Source of the DNA: Marisa cornuarietis | Taxonomy: Eukaryota; Mollusca; Gastropoda; Architaenioglossa; Ampullariidae | DNA length: 64,000 nt | Direction of reading: 5' to 3' | Assembly (NCBI GenBank): GCA_004794655.1 | Contig: SMMW01000627.1 | Span: forward strand, 1,921,501-1,985,500 | In this document: positions 12,701-24,508 of the stretch, piece by piece | How positions within the stretch are numbered: position 1 is the stretch's first letter | Layout of the letters: each line of letters opens with the position of its first letter | The notes under the pieces: generated by a model | What the model was told of the DNA's origin: nothing | Seen by the model: the letters and a program-made list of their open reading frames with translations, nothing else | Databases searched by the model: none | Program-made: the position numbers and the translations under genes

Positions 12701-13459
12701 GGCAGATGTTCTCCACGAGCTGTCGGTGCACCTGTAATAAAAGTTGCCGATGAACCTCGCCCAGAACTGTGACTCATTTCTAAGTTTGCCCACAGGCGAC
12801 AGTGAAAAGGAAACGAGACGCAAAGCCGTGCGAGTCTTCACACCATCCAACATACAGCGTCAATATTTTATAGCTTTTTCATTCGCATTTTAAGAATAAA
12901 ATATTACACTAAATAGCTCTCTCATTCTCTGTCTCTCTCTTTCCTTCACGTGGTTGCCTTACATAGCAGGGTGTGCATTCCGTCGCTCCATCCTTCAGTC
13001 GCTCTTCTGTCTGCTGTGCACATTTTGGTCTGTGGCCATTACACCAACTCACTAACATTTTCTGATCCTGCAGATTATCTGGTCTGGAACACGGACGACA
13101 CCTCCGGCATCAGCTTCCTCTCCGCTGATTTGCACTACTCCAACGGTTCCATCACCATCCCCTCCACGGGTCGCTACCACGTGTACACCCACCTGACCTT
13201 TGACACCAACTCCAACCAGTTGGCGATGGGGCAGCTGCTGGTGGACCACTCCGTCAAGAAGGTCTCCCGCGGGCGCACGGAGCACCTGCTGCTTGACCGT
13301 GTCAACCTCAAGCAGCGGGAGATCAAAAGCAGCGACTTAGAGGGCACATTCGAGTTGAAGCAGGGTGATATCATTAATGTGGCTGTATCATACCCGTCCT
13401 ACCTGTACAACATTCCACAGACAAACGTGTTTGGCCTATTCAAGCTGGTGTCCGACTAG
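6262..13459 (+). CDS. TNF-superfamily ligand, type II membrane protein (4 coding exons)
   Basis: Spliced coding sequence 6262-6723, 11101-11128, 12318-12437 and 13074-13459 totals 996 nt, i.e. 331 residues plus stop, and every junction is in phase. Members of this family are trimeric cytokines that bind TNF receptors and signal death, survival or inflammation. Residues 1-68 are a hydrophilic cytoplasmic tail. About 69-92 is a single hydrophobic segment (LVVSLCLNMIFAVLIGIFVG) with no preceding signal peptide. The stalk has CLPC (117-120) and CC (139-140). The TNF homology domain starts at AAHLTLD (about 182) and runs to the C-terminus. It shows the family landmarks GRYHVYTHLTF (the G-x-Y-x-V-Y strand) and NVFGLFKL as the last strand. 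One sequon (NGS) lies in the domain. I see no RXXR furin site in the stalk, so shedding is unclear. The nearest named orthologue (Eiger-like, TNFSF10-like and so on) cannot be decided by eye. Confidence 0.85.
6724..11100 (+). other. Intron 2 of the TNF-like gene (4.4 kb)
   Basis: Runs from GTAAGT to TTTGTTTGTTGCAG. It contains a short MITE (8791-8915) and unsupported frames such as 9373-9855. No further TNF exon is needed because the phases of exons 2 and 3 join directly. Confidence 0.65.
8791..8915. mobile_element. MITE copy 1, 5-bp target duplication CATAC
   Basis: A 125-bp element starting AAGTGGCAGAGGAA and ending TTCCTAAGCCACTG, imperfect inverted ends, flanked by CATAC at 8786-8790 and 8916-8920. 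Its interior (CCATGCTGACAGTGAACGAT...) is the reverse complement of the interior of the element at 49002-49147, so the two are one family in opposite orientation. It lies in intron 2 of the TNF-like gene. Confidence 0.7.
11101..11128 (+). CDS. TNF-like gene exon 3: 28-nt microexon
   Basis: A strong acceptor (TTTGTTTGTTGCAG) and donor (ATAG|GTGAGA) bound 28 nt coding LQMTRDYLI plus one base. It converts phase 0 of exon 2 to phase 1 required by exon 4; without it the reading frame breaks. A second AG six bases in would give a 22-nt version with the same phase, so two isoforms differing by two residues are possible. Confidence 0.65.
11129..12317 (+). other. Intron 3 of the TNF-like gene
   Basis: GTGAGA to TTTGTGCACAG. 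Carries a tRNA-derived SINE copy (about 11522-11665). No coding sequence supported. Confidence 0.65.
11522..11665 (+). mobile_element. tRNA-derived SINE, diverged copy
   Basis: Box A-like GGTGCAGTGGTTAAGACC and box B-like GGGATCGAATCTC are followed by GCTGACTCGGTGTTAAATACC. That tail matches GCTGGCTCGGCGTAAAACACC of the better-preserved SINE at 33982-34166. Diverged, without an obvious target duplication. Confidence 0.6.
12318..12437 (+). CDS. TNF-like gene exon 4: start of the TNF homology domain
   Basis: 120 nt between acceptor GTGCACAG (ending 12317) and donor CAGC|GTAAGT, phase 1 in and phase 1 out. It codes residues 164-203 and contains AAHLTLDVT, the typical first strand of the TNF homology domain, preceded by one stalk cysteine (VNCKQNG). 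Confidence 0.8.
12438..13073 (+). other. Intron 4 of the TNF-like gene
   Basis: GTAAGT to TCTGATCCTGCAG, 636 bp. No features beyond T-rich sequence. Open frames entering exon 5 from 12950 are read-through of this intron. Confidence 0.7.
13074..13459 (+). CDS. TNF-like gene terminal coding exon
   Basis: Starts ATTATCTGG after TCCTGCAG. The last base of exon 4 completes the first codon (CAT, His). It codes residues 204-331 and ends with TAG at 13457-13459. It holds most of the TNF homology domain: YLVWNTDD, the NGS sequon, GRYHVYTHLTF, GQLLVDHSVKK, GTFELKQGDIINVAVSYP and NVFGLFKLVSD. GC content and codon use are clearly higher than in the flanking introns. Confidence 0.9.
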
Positions 13460-14901
13460 GTACCATCCCCAGGACTCGTTCGGGCATACAGGCAAACAAA
13501 TCCACCACTACGGCCTGACAAGGCAGAACTCGTTTAGTGGCAGTGTCAGGAAAAAACGGACATTATTCAGACCACTTGCGGGGAAAAATACAAGAAACAT
13601 CTCTTCAGTTGACATCACCAGAGATGTCTGTTTCATGTGTGTTATTTAAAATATTGATCGTCGGTACTGACGGCGAAGACTTCATTCCAAGACAATAATA
13701 CAGAAGATTCTGGTTGTCATGTCAAGTGAACACGTATTGTGGTGAGGGTTTAGACCTGATGGTGTTGATATTTGTAGGGAGTTGAGGGGTGGTTAGTCTT
13801 TGCAAAATTTTTCTTCGTCTTACGTTAATTTTATCAGATGTGTTATCATGCCAACCGACAATATGGCGACCTTTTGTGGGCGAAGGGAGAGGAAGAAAGA
13901 ATGCATGCTCACACTTGAATTACATCCTTTATTGCAAGCAAGAAGGACATCATTTAATAAAAAGGGTTGAACTCGCTCTGTCCCTCCTCCCGCTGCAGAG
14001 AGGACATGTTCTGCAGAGAACCTGACCAGTTTTGTGACAGACTTGTTTATTTGAGCAGATTACCACTGTCATCCAGCGAGAGCCTCATTCTCGCATCCCT
14101 AGCGCATCCGATCTGTTGTGGTCACACCCTGGCTTGAGAGTTTCGTCTCTACTTTGCTTCCGTCCCCATAGTGTGAAAGATCAGAAGGACGAAATCTCAG
14201 GGTTTAGTGTTCGGCTTTCAAGTTTCTGCCAGGATGATGCAACTGTATCGTTATTGTTATCGGTACAAAAAAAAAAGTCAGAAGCAAGAACCGTTGTGAT
14301 AAAAATAAAGATGCTGGCGACAGAGGCTTGCCAGGTCAAGGGTGAAGGTAATGCACGATATCAAACTACTGTCAGCAATACTCAACTGAGGCAGATAAGC
14401 AGACACGGAGAAGGCATTCGCCACCGCTTGCATAAGGTGTAATCTATTTGAATCGCAAAACAGTTGTGGCATTCTGAAGAGAGAGAAGGTTAACTGATGA
14501 CCCTTTTGAACTTCTCAGCATGCTGCTGCCAGCTGTAAACGGCGGAAACTTCCTGAAGTTGTCTGCAGTTCCTCCTCCCCTTCCATCCCTCCCCGTGGAG
14601 GAAGAAAGTGTTGGCATCAATGGCCAGACAGGTAAAGCGCCATTAGCGCCTCAAACAACTGTGAGTGATCGTCCATGAGAACTGAAGATTCGTTGTGTTG
14701 TGTGGAAGTTGTTATGCTAAGGACAACCAGCAGACAAACCCCGGACGCCGGAGAAATGCTCTCTGACAGCCGAAACTCGACGCCAAGAACTTAGTGGTCT
14801 AGCAATGCAAACCGCGCAAGCACTCCAGACTGGAAGAAGCCACTCAGAGATGTTGGAATGCAACATTTGACGAGCTTTCCAACAGCTCTAGTGGCCGACC
14901 T

Positions 14902-14939
<38 letters not shown>

Positions 14940-17000
14940 AAAGTGTGAAGGGGTAATTTTCGCGGTTAAGTAACAGATTTTCTTCCTTTTGAACCACCTT
15001 TTACTGTTGAATCATTTTTGGGGAGACCACTGTCGAAACACCTTCATGAATGTAGTTTTTTTTTTTTTTTTTTTTTACAAACGAAGGTCTTTGTGGCAGT
15101 GGGAGTAATTGTGCTGCTGGGGGGGGAGAATTAAACCCTCGGACCATTTTATCACGTGAACATGTCACGTGACGCTATCTGCTGCTAAGCAGACAATGCA
15201 GCAATATGTCGAGACAATTCGCACGCGGTGTGTGCGAGTTTGACACAACAGTCTACTGTGTTCGTGCAGTTTCCAGTAATCCTTGTCAGGAACACCACGC
15301 AGAAGATCTTCTGTGTGTCTTTTATAAGAAACTACTAACCTGAGTTTCCTTTCTCGCATTCATTGCAGGTCAGACGATTGTGGAAAACATTTATTAAATG
15401 TAAAAATATTTCTTTTATGCAAAATGTTGATGAGACACATGTTTAATGTAAAAAAAAATTATGCTGGAAACCGTGTTACTTGCCATTGAATAGAATTGTT
15501 ACTTGTCAGAGTTTAGTGACGTGTCACTAGTTGTTACATGTCGAGCGTTGATGACATGTCATCCACAAGCACTTTTCTTTAGTGCCTCCCCATTTCCGGT
15601 CATCAACTCATCCGCTCAAATGTTACTTCCACTTGTTTGAGGCTGTACCTGAGAACACAAGTGTGCCAGGCCTGAAGATATATTGACCGATGTAAATATT
15701 GGATAGCTTTCTCGTTTCATCTGTGCTGTTAATGTTTCATACTGACCGACTGAGGAAATGCACCACTATGACATGATGATATTATTAATGTTGACAAGGG
15801 GGGGGGGTCCGAGTCCTGCTTGTTTGTGTGTCCACCAGTGTGGACAGGATGTACCTCGTTCTGCTAGCTAGCGCACGCGCGCGCGTGTGTGTGTAGAAAA
15901 GAGAGAAAAGAAGATTTTGTAACTACTAAAGACTAAAGTGATGTTAAAGTGCCCGTGTAAATGCTGTTTGTCTTTTGCCTTCATGTTTTAAGTGTCATAT
16001 TTGTTACTGAAAGACAAGTTTTCATTTTTTTTATATTTCCTGTGTACTGTTCATGACAATAACAATTTTCTCTAGTCGGTCACTGGGTCACAGAGTTAAA
16101 AAAAAATTAGACCATAAACCTTCAATGGTAAAGTGAATAAAAAGGTCTCAGATATTTGTCTTAAATATGAAATATTTTCTTGGAGGTAAAGTGTAGGAGG
16201 TTCAGACTATGTTGCAGTGCAGTTTGCGTATAGTAAGTGAGAGCTTCACACAAGTGCAACCGGAAAACCGGCTACCAGAAAGTATTACTGTTAGAAAGAC
16301 GCACGTGCACACGCACACATGCATGCATGACCATGAGAATCGGAACGAGGTTTTTCCCTTGATCTATCACCTGGTGCATTTTATGTCGCATTTTCTCGGC
16401 AGAGATTTTTTTTCCTGTTATGACGGTCTGTGTGTGTGTTTTGAAGCGAGGGGGAAGAAGAGCGATTTCTCCCTTCCCTTTCTCCCCTGTACTTGTGAGT
16501 ATAAATGGTTTACTTTAGTCCGAGGGCGTAGGTGCGGTGACCCCCGACCAGCAAACATTCTTGACACTCATGTTGCAACGTGTGATGAACTGTTGATATG
16601 CTATATCTGTGTTCACATGTTATAAATCTTGTACAGTGCTCTGAAAGCCACTTGTGTGATGTGTTATAAGTTATTTACTGAATGCCAGACATCGCTGAAC
16701 GAAGACAAGTGTTGTAACTTATACATTCTGATTCTTCAATGCAAATTTTTTGGCTGTACAACATTCACATCGTCATTTTGCTCGTTTTTAATGATCGCCT
16801 GTTTCCCGCCGTTCTTTGTACAATTTTTCTAGCAGGTAAAACTTTTTGTCTTTAGAAGATGTTTATGAGGCTGGTACCATGCAATTGATATCAGCCAAGT
16901 TTCAAGTGCTTTTGTTTCTTGAAAATCATTACAAAATTGAAATTGTTGTGCTGAGAAAATGAAAGGTATTGACATGAATAAATGAATGAACAAAAACTCG
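13460..17000 (+). other. Region holding the TNF-like 3' UTR; polyA signals
   Basis: No coding sequence. AATAAA hexamers lie at 13956-13961, 14303-14308, 16137-16142 and 16977-16982, any of which could end the transcript; the first gives a 3' UTR of about 0.5 kb. Isolated ATTTA motifs occur but no clustered TTATTTAT AU-rich element. A CA run lies at 14905-14939 and a T run at about 15056-15076. Confidence 0.4.
14905..14939. repeat. (CA)n microsatellite
   Basis: CA dinucleotide run with one CG interruption near its end. Confidence 0.85.
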
Positions 17001-20000
17001 GTTTTTAAAAGTGAATGGAGACTACATCGCTTGTTCTTGCCACAAGTTGAATGTTGAAGTTTGTGAGGAACGAGTTAGTGCGGCCGCCTTTCTGCTCAGT
17101 TTTAGCTTCGCCTCCGCTATAGCAACACCCACGCTGGGAAAAAAAATAGTCCCAGACAAGAACGAGTGTGGGCGTGCGTGTGTGTGTGTGTGGTGGAGGT
17201 GATCCGAGGTTAAACAGGAGAGATTGATATCTGTGTCAAAAACTGTCAGGTCCTGAACATAATGGTGTGTTTGCACATGACTAAGATGTCGCGCAGTAAG
17301 AATCTGTAGATCAGGGAGAGCGCCATCTGGCGATCAGATATCGGACTTGCAAGTTCAACACCTACTGTCTTGTCTTTCTTTCTTTTATTACTATACCGAA
17401 CTACACAAGCTTCGCCAAACAAACGTTGTTCCTTCCGACTGTCAGCAGGAAGCACCTCACCCTAGTCGGCCGCATAGGCTTGAACAGAAATTCTCCATTT
17501 ACTTAGTAAAGGTGGTTAACTTTGACTGAGGCAGTCTTGTCGGCCTAGTAATATTAGTTTCGGCTGGCAAGACGGATCAACGTGCATGCGCAGGAATAGA
17601 ATGGGAGAGATGCCCTATTGCCAGACTATTTTGTTCACGCTGTCAGCAAAGAACTCTACTCTCTTCCGACAAGAGGTCGCGGAGGCGTAGCAAGAATTTT
17701 GATTGGTCACGTGCAGGTCATTAGCAGGAGGCAGTGTTTAGGATCGGAGTATCGATTTTGCCAGGCTTTAGCCAATGTAAAATTGATGGAATATGTTAGG
17801 ACTGTTTTGTTGTTGTTTTTTTAACCCTTTCTTGAAGCATCGATCTCGTTTTCCAGTCGGCAGAGCACTCGGCATTCTGTGCAATGGGCGAGCACATCAC
17901 GAGGCTAGGAATAGCTGGCGCTTATTTGAACGTTTCCAAGTTTAGACAGGCGGGCATGGTTAACACTGAAAGATGCGCTTGGCCACACACACACACACAC
18001 AAGGTTCGTGACTTTTACACCCACTCACTAACCAGCACCTCACCACATACTCAAGTCGCACCTCGGTGGCAGTCGCGAGTTAGCAGGTATACGTGCACTA
18101 AAGTCCAGTCGCAAATTTACTTGCTGTTTGCAGTCTCTGAAAACCCTGTCGATCCAGCACTAATTAGTACCTGATTTAACATGGAAAATAAGAGAGAGAT
18201 TTGGTTTCGCCTTTCAGTGCCATTCGGTAGACATGGTGAACCACTCACGGCTTCTTAGATCGATAGACTATATAGGGCGCGACAGTCACACAAAAAACTT
18301 TAAAATTCTGAGTATATAAAAGTACAATATTTATTTTTTAAAAGAAACTTGAAGATGTGACAGTTGATGTGGAATTAGCACAATTAGTTGAAACACTACA
18401 GCGCTCCTTAAAAAAAATGCCTCTACCTGCTGTGAAGGCTCCCAATCTCGCTCACATAAAGGGTGAAGAGACCATAATTCTGTTCAACATCTCTGTTACC
18501 TGCGACTGAAAAAAATGACATTGTAATGGAAATAAAATAAAAAATGTGTGTATATATATATATATACAGAAATGATGCAATTAGGGTGAGGGGGGTGGGG
18601 ATGATGTGGCAGGTGAGAACATAGAGGAGGTCGACCCTGTCGTCATGTGTCGCTTGCCGGTGAGTGAGTGGTGTTCAGTTTCCTAAACCGTGAGCGTTGT
18701 TTTCTTGTGAATGTTGTAGCTTTGTTCAGAATTATTTTTGAGGAGTTGCACAGGCTGTTAACAAATTCAAATCGAGAGCAGTCGTGATATGAAATGGTTA
18801 TGTATGAAAAACGGATGTGTACATCATATCCTCGCCAGGAGCTTCATCAAACCATATTTCGTAGGCTGTTTCAATTTATTACAGTTCAGGGTCTACTACA
18901 TTGGTTATTGCAAGGAACAAACACTAAGTCTGTTCTATTTAACCAGATAATTACGCTGGTGAAAAATGTTGTACATGGCACCCAGATATTTGACAATATT
19001 GAAGTTACAAGGCCTTTACAGAGGCAGAGTCAGGAAGCTAGTGTATGCGTGTCTCTCTGTTTCTGTGCTTGTGAGTGTGTGCATGCTCGAACTGAGTTGT
19101 GGAGGACCAGCTGTAGTTTTAGTCTGTGGAAGACCAGCCGAGCCTCGAGAAAACCAAACTACAGGTAGTCCTTACAACTAGAGTGTTACCGCCATAACCG
19201 TGGCTTCTGTGTCGCGAAGTTTGTCGCTGCACGCGAGGGGCACGTGCCCACTGGAGCTTGACACAAGGACTTGGTGGCACAAGGTTTGTCGTTACATCAT
19301 GTCTGGTGCCAGTGTTTACAATCTTCCGTGCTTCTGTCTCTACTGTGTCGCTCTGAGAGAGACAAAGACAATAATTGCACTTACACCAGCTGATATGATT
19401 TTTCAGCATTTTATAAAGACATTTGCTTTGCGATACGCTACCCAAAAACAAATAAACAGAGAAATAAAATATTTCTCCATAGGGAAGTGCGGAAATAATC
19501 CTGAGTCGCAGATTCCAAAGCTTTTTAAAAAGTGGGGCTGGGATCGGTACAACACACACTAGCACCCATTTAACTTCGTGGCTTGTCGGAAGCCACACCT
19601 GCAAACAAGCTCTTTTTTTTATTTTTACCTGCCCCCTCGATGTAAAGCTCTGTTTCGTACGCTCGTTCTGAAAAAAAAGTTTAATGAGGGTTGCAGCCAG
19701 TTCTGACTTGGCGTGTGCTCCGTTCGAGTTTTTTTTCTGTTCACCCTATGCACTCAAGCCTTATCGTTATTGTGGTGGTAAAATTAGGGCTCGAACCTCA
19801 AAACAGTCAACTAGGATGCAATACAAGGAAAATGCAAAGATAACACAGGTGCCACTAAACATAGCTTAACTCGTCAGCCGTTTTCACTGATGTATGGTAC
19901 AAGCAAAAAGTTGTAGCCCTATAGGCCTAACCTCGGTACTCTCTTGTCTGTACCATTCCGTCCACCCATCAGTTCTTCGTGTTCATTCACGCACTTCGTT

Positions 20001-20084
20001 CATGTTTGTCCTCCGGCTGCTGACTTGTTGTTTCCTGTATTGCTGACAGGCGGTTCCTTTGTAGTCTTTCGTGTGCAGCGAGCA
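17001..20084. other. Non-coding sequence
   Basis: Only short frames without recognisable domains, plus short CA and TA runs (17986-18001, 18546-18566). I see no gene. Confidence 0.45.
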
Positions 20085-20132
20085 TCTCCACTGGGAAATG
20101 CGCTTTACAAATTATTATTATTATTATTATTC
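20085..20132 (+). mobile_element. 3' tail of a SINE/LINE: GCGCTTTACAAA(TTA)n
   Basis: GAAATGCGCTTTACAAA followed by (TTA)n resembles the conserved 3' end and trinucleotide tail of many invertebrate SINEs and their partner LINEs. It directly abuts the SINE piece that follows. Confidence 0.5.
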
Positions 20133-20149
20133 CTACCCGACTCTCACCC

Positions 20150-20305
20150 CCCATGAAGGCTGCCCGGCAGTCACCATAACAATGAAGGTTGAGTGTCTGC
20201 GGTTCAAATCTCGTCTCGGACACGTGGCACTTGTTTACAGGGCTGGCTACTTTGTCGTGAATGTAGCCTTAGCTGCTGGCTCGGAGTATAATACTCATTC
20301 TCTCT
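20150..20305 (+). mobile_element. tRNA-derived SINE, diverged copy
   Basis: Contains ACAATGAAGGTTGAGTGTCTG, box B-like GCGGTTCAAATCTCGTCTCGG, CTTGTTTACAGGGCTGGCT and GCTGCTGGCTCGGAGTATAA. Each has a counterpart in the SINE at 33982-34166. The 5' box A portion is poorly preserved. Confidence 0.65.
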
Positions 20306-22910
20306 TCTAGTCACGTGATCTTCAATATTTATGTTCATTCTAAGCGATCTGCACGGACCCTGAAATACTGGCATAATAGAGCGGTAACATGGATGCAGAT
20401 ACAGGAGCGACCCATTTAAAGACTCGCCTGCTTAATGCATGAAATGGACACGTGGAAATTTACTTCATAAGTGGTTAATAGGGTTGTTTGACAGTCTTCA
20501 GAAAGGTCAGCGCAAAAAAGGCGGAAATTATGTCGCATCAGCCTAATGGCATCAGTCGCGTGCCGTGCGCGCGGCGGCGCTTGATTATGTGTTGTTGGGT
20601 CGGGAGGCTGTCGTCACGTGCAGCGGTACAGCAGTCCAGCTCTAGTTTGGTCCAAGAAAGGGAGTAGTTGGAGGTGGCTGGTGGGTGGCTGATACCCGTC
20701 CTATTTCAGGAAATTACAAGCAGACTGCTTCCTCCCCCTCCTCCTGTGTGTTTTATGCCTGTTGCCTTCTTTTCGGCTAACTCCAATGATGGCGCACCCA
20801 TAGGTAAAGCATTTGCACCTGTAACCAGTTGAGTTCCTGCTCACAGACCTTCCCCCTTCCGTCCCCCATCCCAGTTTCCTCAAACTTTTCTTTCCCTCGC
20901 TACTGCCCTCCCCTGCCGTGATTGTCTGTATAGTCTGTGAAAACGCTTCCCTTCTTCTTCCTTTTTTTTTTCGTTTCCAACCCAGCATAAAATCTGCTCA
21001 CGCGCTGGTTGACTGGGTTTCACCAATCCTACACTGTACACAGGACTGAAAGATCGACCACTTTGTTGGTCCAGTCCTTCTCCTTCCTTCCTTTTTTTTT
21101 TCTTTGAGGATCTGACGAGAAGAACATAAGCAGCTGGTGCTATCCAGTAATCTGTCAGGTGTGTCGGTCATTCTATTTTCATTGTGACTTTCATTTCTTG
21201 CTGTCATCTAACGATGAAGCTGTTATTTTGAGAACGAGCGGTCGTCTTCTGAGGTTGAGGCGAATGGTAAAACTAAAACGAAATACATCTTGTAGAAAGA
21301 TACTTACATCAAATAAAGAAATACAGCAAATATAGAGATATAACGAATAAAAAGAGACAACAAATATAGAGATACATCATACAGAAAGGTGTGTCTCATA
21401 AGTGCACTGTGCGAACACCAGCCACAGTGTTTTCACAGTCTAGCACTTCCACCACCCCCTCCACAAATTTCCCCCCACCCCTCCATCAAACGAGAAGTTT
21501 GGGTCGTCTAAAGGCTCAGCTCACTTCCTCCTTCATCATTAACTAAGGGCCACCCACGTACATGTATCCCGGGTACACGCGTGGGGCTGTTCGCTACAGC
21601 ACCTGTGTGGCTGTCGTGTATTGTATCAACCCTCCTCCGAATGCCACAAGCCGACAATGTAATAATAGTAATAACAGAAGAAAGCTAATCGCATTAATAA
21701 AGTTATTATTGTCGTTAACAAAGGTTAGTTGGACTGCTAAGTAGGCTGCATGTATGTCACCGAGCTTATCGGGTACCTGTCGTTGCTGTAGGGACACCCA
21801 AGCGCGGGGGGCGCATACCACCAGTCAGAGAAGCCGTGGTATGTGCAGTTTGGCGACATACCCGGGGCTTACCTCTCTAACCCTGCCGGGAGTTCGGCTG
21901 AAAGTCGATCTACACCTGCACCAACCACTTGCAAGCAGTCGTGATCACTAGGCTGTGTGAAGATTTTTTAAAAACTTTTTTTGTTCTCTTTTCCACCCCT
22001 TTGTGCGCTCAACCCTTTCAAACGGGGCTTCTTTTATCTTACAAACAAATTTTAATCGCATTATCGGAGTTAGTCCCACGCCAAAGACTTAGTCACTCCT
22101 TTCCTTTCGACATTTTAAGTCGCAAATGTGTCGTTAACCTTCTTACTTTCAAGCGCAGGTGGGAGAGTAAAAGGGGTTAAAAGCGTCTACTTTACGTGGT
22201 CGTACCGTGCCTAACCCTTTATCTCTTGTCAGGAGGGAGATCATTCCATTCATTCTTCAGTCCAAACCCAAATCCATTCCCCAGTTTTCAAAATATTCAT
22301 TCACTGGTCGTCTGTAGTTTCCACCTCGTGAGCGACAGCAAAACACCGCCTGTCCACGTACACCTGTCGGCATGAACGAAAAAATAAAATAAAGAAAGAG
22401 ACTTGTAAGGGACAAGACTGTTATGCTCGTCATTGTAATTCCGTTTGCTTGCTGACAGCCTGTGACATGTCAGAGCAAACCTATAACACGTGTCAGCCAG
22501 GTGACAATAAATCCGTCACACATGACATGGAGTTGTCATAACAAAATAAACATGTGACAGTTGGTCACACTCAGGTAACACAAAATATATAACTATGGCT
22601 TACTGCTTTGTCTTTGAGGGCTTATTGTTTGTTTGTTTGTTTTCTTTTTCGTTTATGAACATTATTTGGTGATTATGTCCTGGGAAACCCAACATGATCT
22701 TCACATGAAAGTTATTTCATCTTTGCATCTGCTTACCATGTGCTGTTGTTCAAGGTTTAATCAAGTTTGCTTACCTGAGAATATCTTTCTAGTTCGTTTC
22801 TGTAGAAATGTTGAGCATTTCCCATTTGTGGTGTGGTGTGGTGTAAATTTATGATGCGCAGAAATACTGGAACATGTTAAGAAAAACAACAACAGAAAAC
22901 CAACAAAATT

Positions 22911-23000
22911 TGAAAAAAAAGAAAGAAAAACAACAACAACAAAAAGCCAGCAAAATTTGCTGGTTTTCTGTTGTTGTTGTTTTTCTTTCTTTTTTTTTTT
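22911..23000. repeat. Long A/T-rich inverted repeat (hairpin)
   Basis: Two arms of about 40 nt, purine-rich on the left and pyrimidine-rich on the right. They meet at CCAGCAAA-A-TTTGCTGG (22947-22963) and share AACAACAACAA and GAAAGAAAAA blocks. A third, direct copy of the arm sequence sits just upstream at about 22880-22912. Confidence 0.8.
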
Positions 23001-23027
23001 GAAATAATGGACTGCTTTTGCTTAGGT

Positions 23028-23066
<39 letters not shown>
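23028..23066. repeat. (CA)n microsatellite
   Basis: Uninterrupted CA run next to the hairpin. Confidence 0.9.
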
Positions 23067-23067
<1 letters not shown>

Positions 23068-23718
23068 ATGCATACAACTCAACTTAATATTGATTTGTTT
23101 TGTAGGTAAGAGGAATCCCGGTATAACAATTCATCTCTAATTATCCAAATCCGCGTGGTTGGATTATTTGAGAAGCGGAATGTCACTGAAATCAAAGCGG
23201 AAACCATTTTCATGTTAGCTGCCCAAACATTCTTCAAACACAGGCCACCACAGTAGTTTTGCCTGCCAAGTGCAATAAATCCTGCTGGCTGCATTCATTA
23301 GAAGAAGGTTTGTGTGCCAAACATGATCAAGGACATTTAACGATAGACAGAATGAAAGGAAGGGAGTGAAGGTGGAAGAAAGAAGCAAAACACACAACGA
23401 TCTCGTTTTCGATCTTGTTTTGTTAACAAAATATCAGTTTCAGAGAAGTGGGAGCAAAATGGTTAGAAGCAGGCATCCAGCTTTGGTTTCTAGTTAAAGA
23501 AAAATGCTGATGCAAACATATTTCTGACTCGCATGAGATCACACAAATTTGCTCGTCGTTCTTTCCTTTTATGGTCTTTGCATTTGGAATCCATTGTCCC
23601 TGTTTAGCTTTGCACGATGACCAACCTTCGGGGCCAGAACTTTAATCAATGCCTCCAATTCTTGAATATTTCCTCCCTCCTTCCATCATTACCACCCATC
23701 CCCACCCATGTTTTTGCT

Positions 23719-23742
23719 CCTAACCCTAACCATAACCCTAAC
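23719..23742. repeat. Short interstitial telomere-like run
   Basis: CCTAACCCTAACCATAACCC and following TAAC: about four units of the animal telomere repeat, one imperfect. Confidence 0.6.
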
Positions 23743-24265
23743 ACTGTATTTAATGCACTTTCAATAATAATAAAAAACACACTGAAATATGACAAACGTG
23801 TTCCCATTAGATAAACCGGTTTATTTCTTGCCCACACTTAGGAGTGGTTATAAAATTTTCCTTTTAACCAGCGTTGGCAAGTAGGCCTGGTGACTATAAT
23901 TATAGGATTTCCCTGTTGATAAAGATCCTACTGACCGCATCGACTTCTTGACACATCATTGACAATCCAGCGAACTTACATTTTTCAACGATGACTAATG
24001 TTTCACATCCCAGCCTCTTCTTAAGCTGATAAAAATGATCGAACGTATGACCAAATCTAGAAAAGTATTTGGATAACAGCCATGTAAACACTATATCAAA
24101 CAAGGTCAAACACTGGTCCAGATACTTATCCATATTTATTATTAAGAAGGATCTTGTGTTGCAATAGTCCACCTGTTTGTGGGTCTTCATCAGCAGATAA
24201 GTCGTTTGCAAATGTCACACCTGATGCATTCAGATTAAGATTAAATGAGTTTATAACCCACGATC

Positions 24266-24508
24266 TCACGAATGCCAGATAATTATGTAGTAATAAACAT
24301 TCAGATCATAATTTACAGGCTGCACCCAGTTCACGATAATATCATGAAGTGGCGCTGTTGATTCTGTGGGCAGGCAAATTAACTTCACAAAGCACGTAGA
24401 CGGCCACTCCGCAAATGAGTGAAGTCTTGCCTGTAGTTTTGACACAGTTTCTGCTTGACTGCCGCACCCCCCGTACTCTGGACACAAAGAAAGCCTTTGC
24501 TGTGTCAC
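24266..24508 (-). pseudogene. Possible remnant with a BIR-like start (very weak)
   Basis: The 80-codon frame contains RLHSFAEWP, matching the RLxSFxxWP opening of BIR domains of inhibitor-of-apoptosis proteins. The following residues (STCFVKLICLPTES) lack the expected AGF, the CxxC and the H/C zinc ligands. It is either a broken fragment or coincidence. Confidence 0.12.

Noticed and set aside
23719..23742. Telomere-like repeat as evidence of a chromosome end or fusion
   Set aside because: Only about four imperfect units; common by chance or repair in animal genomes.
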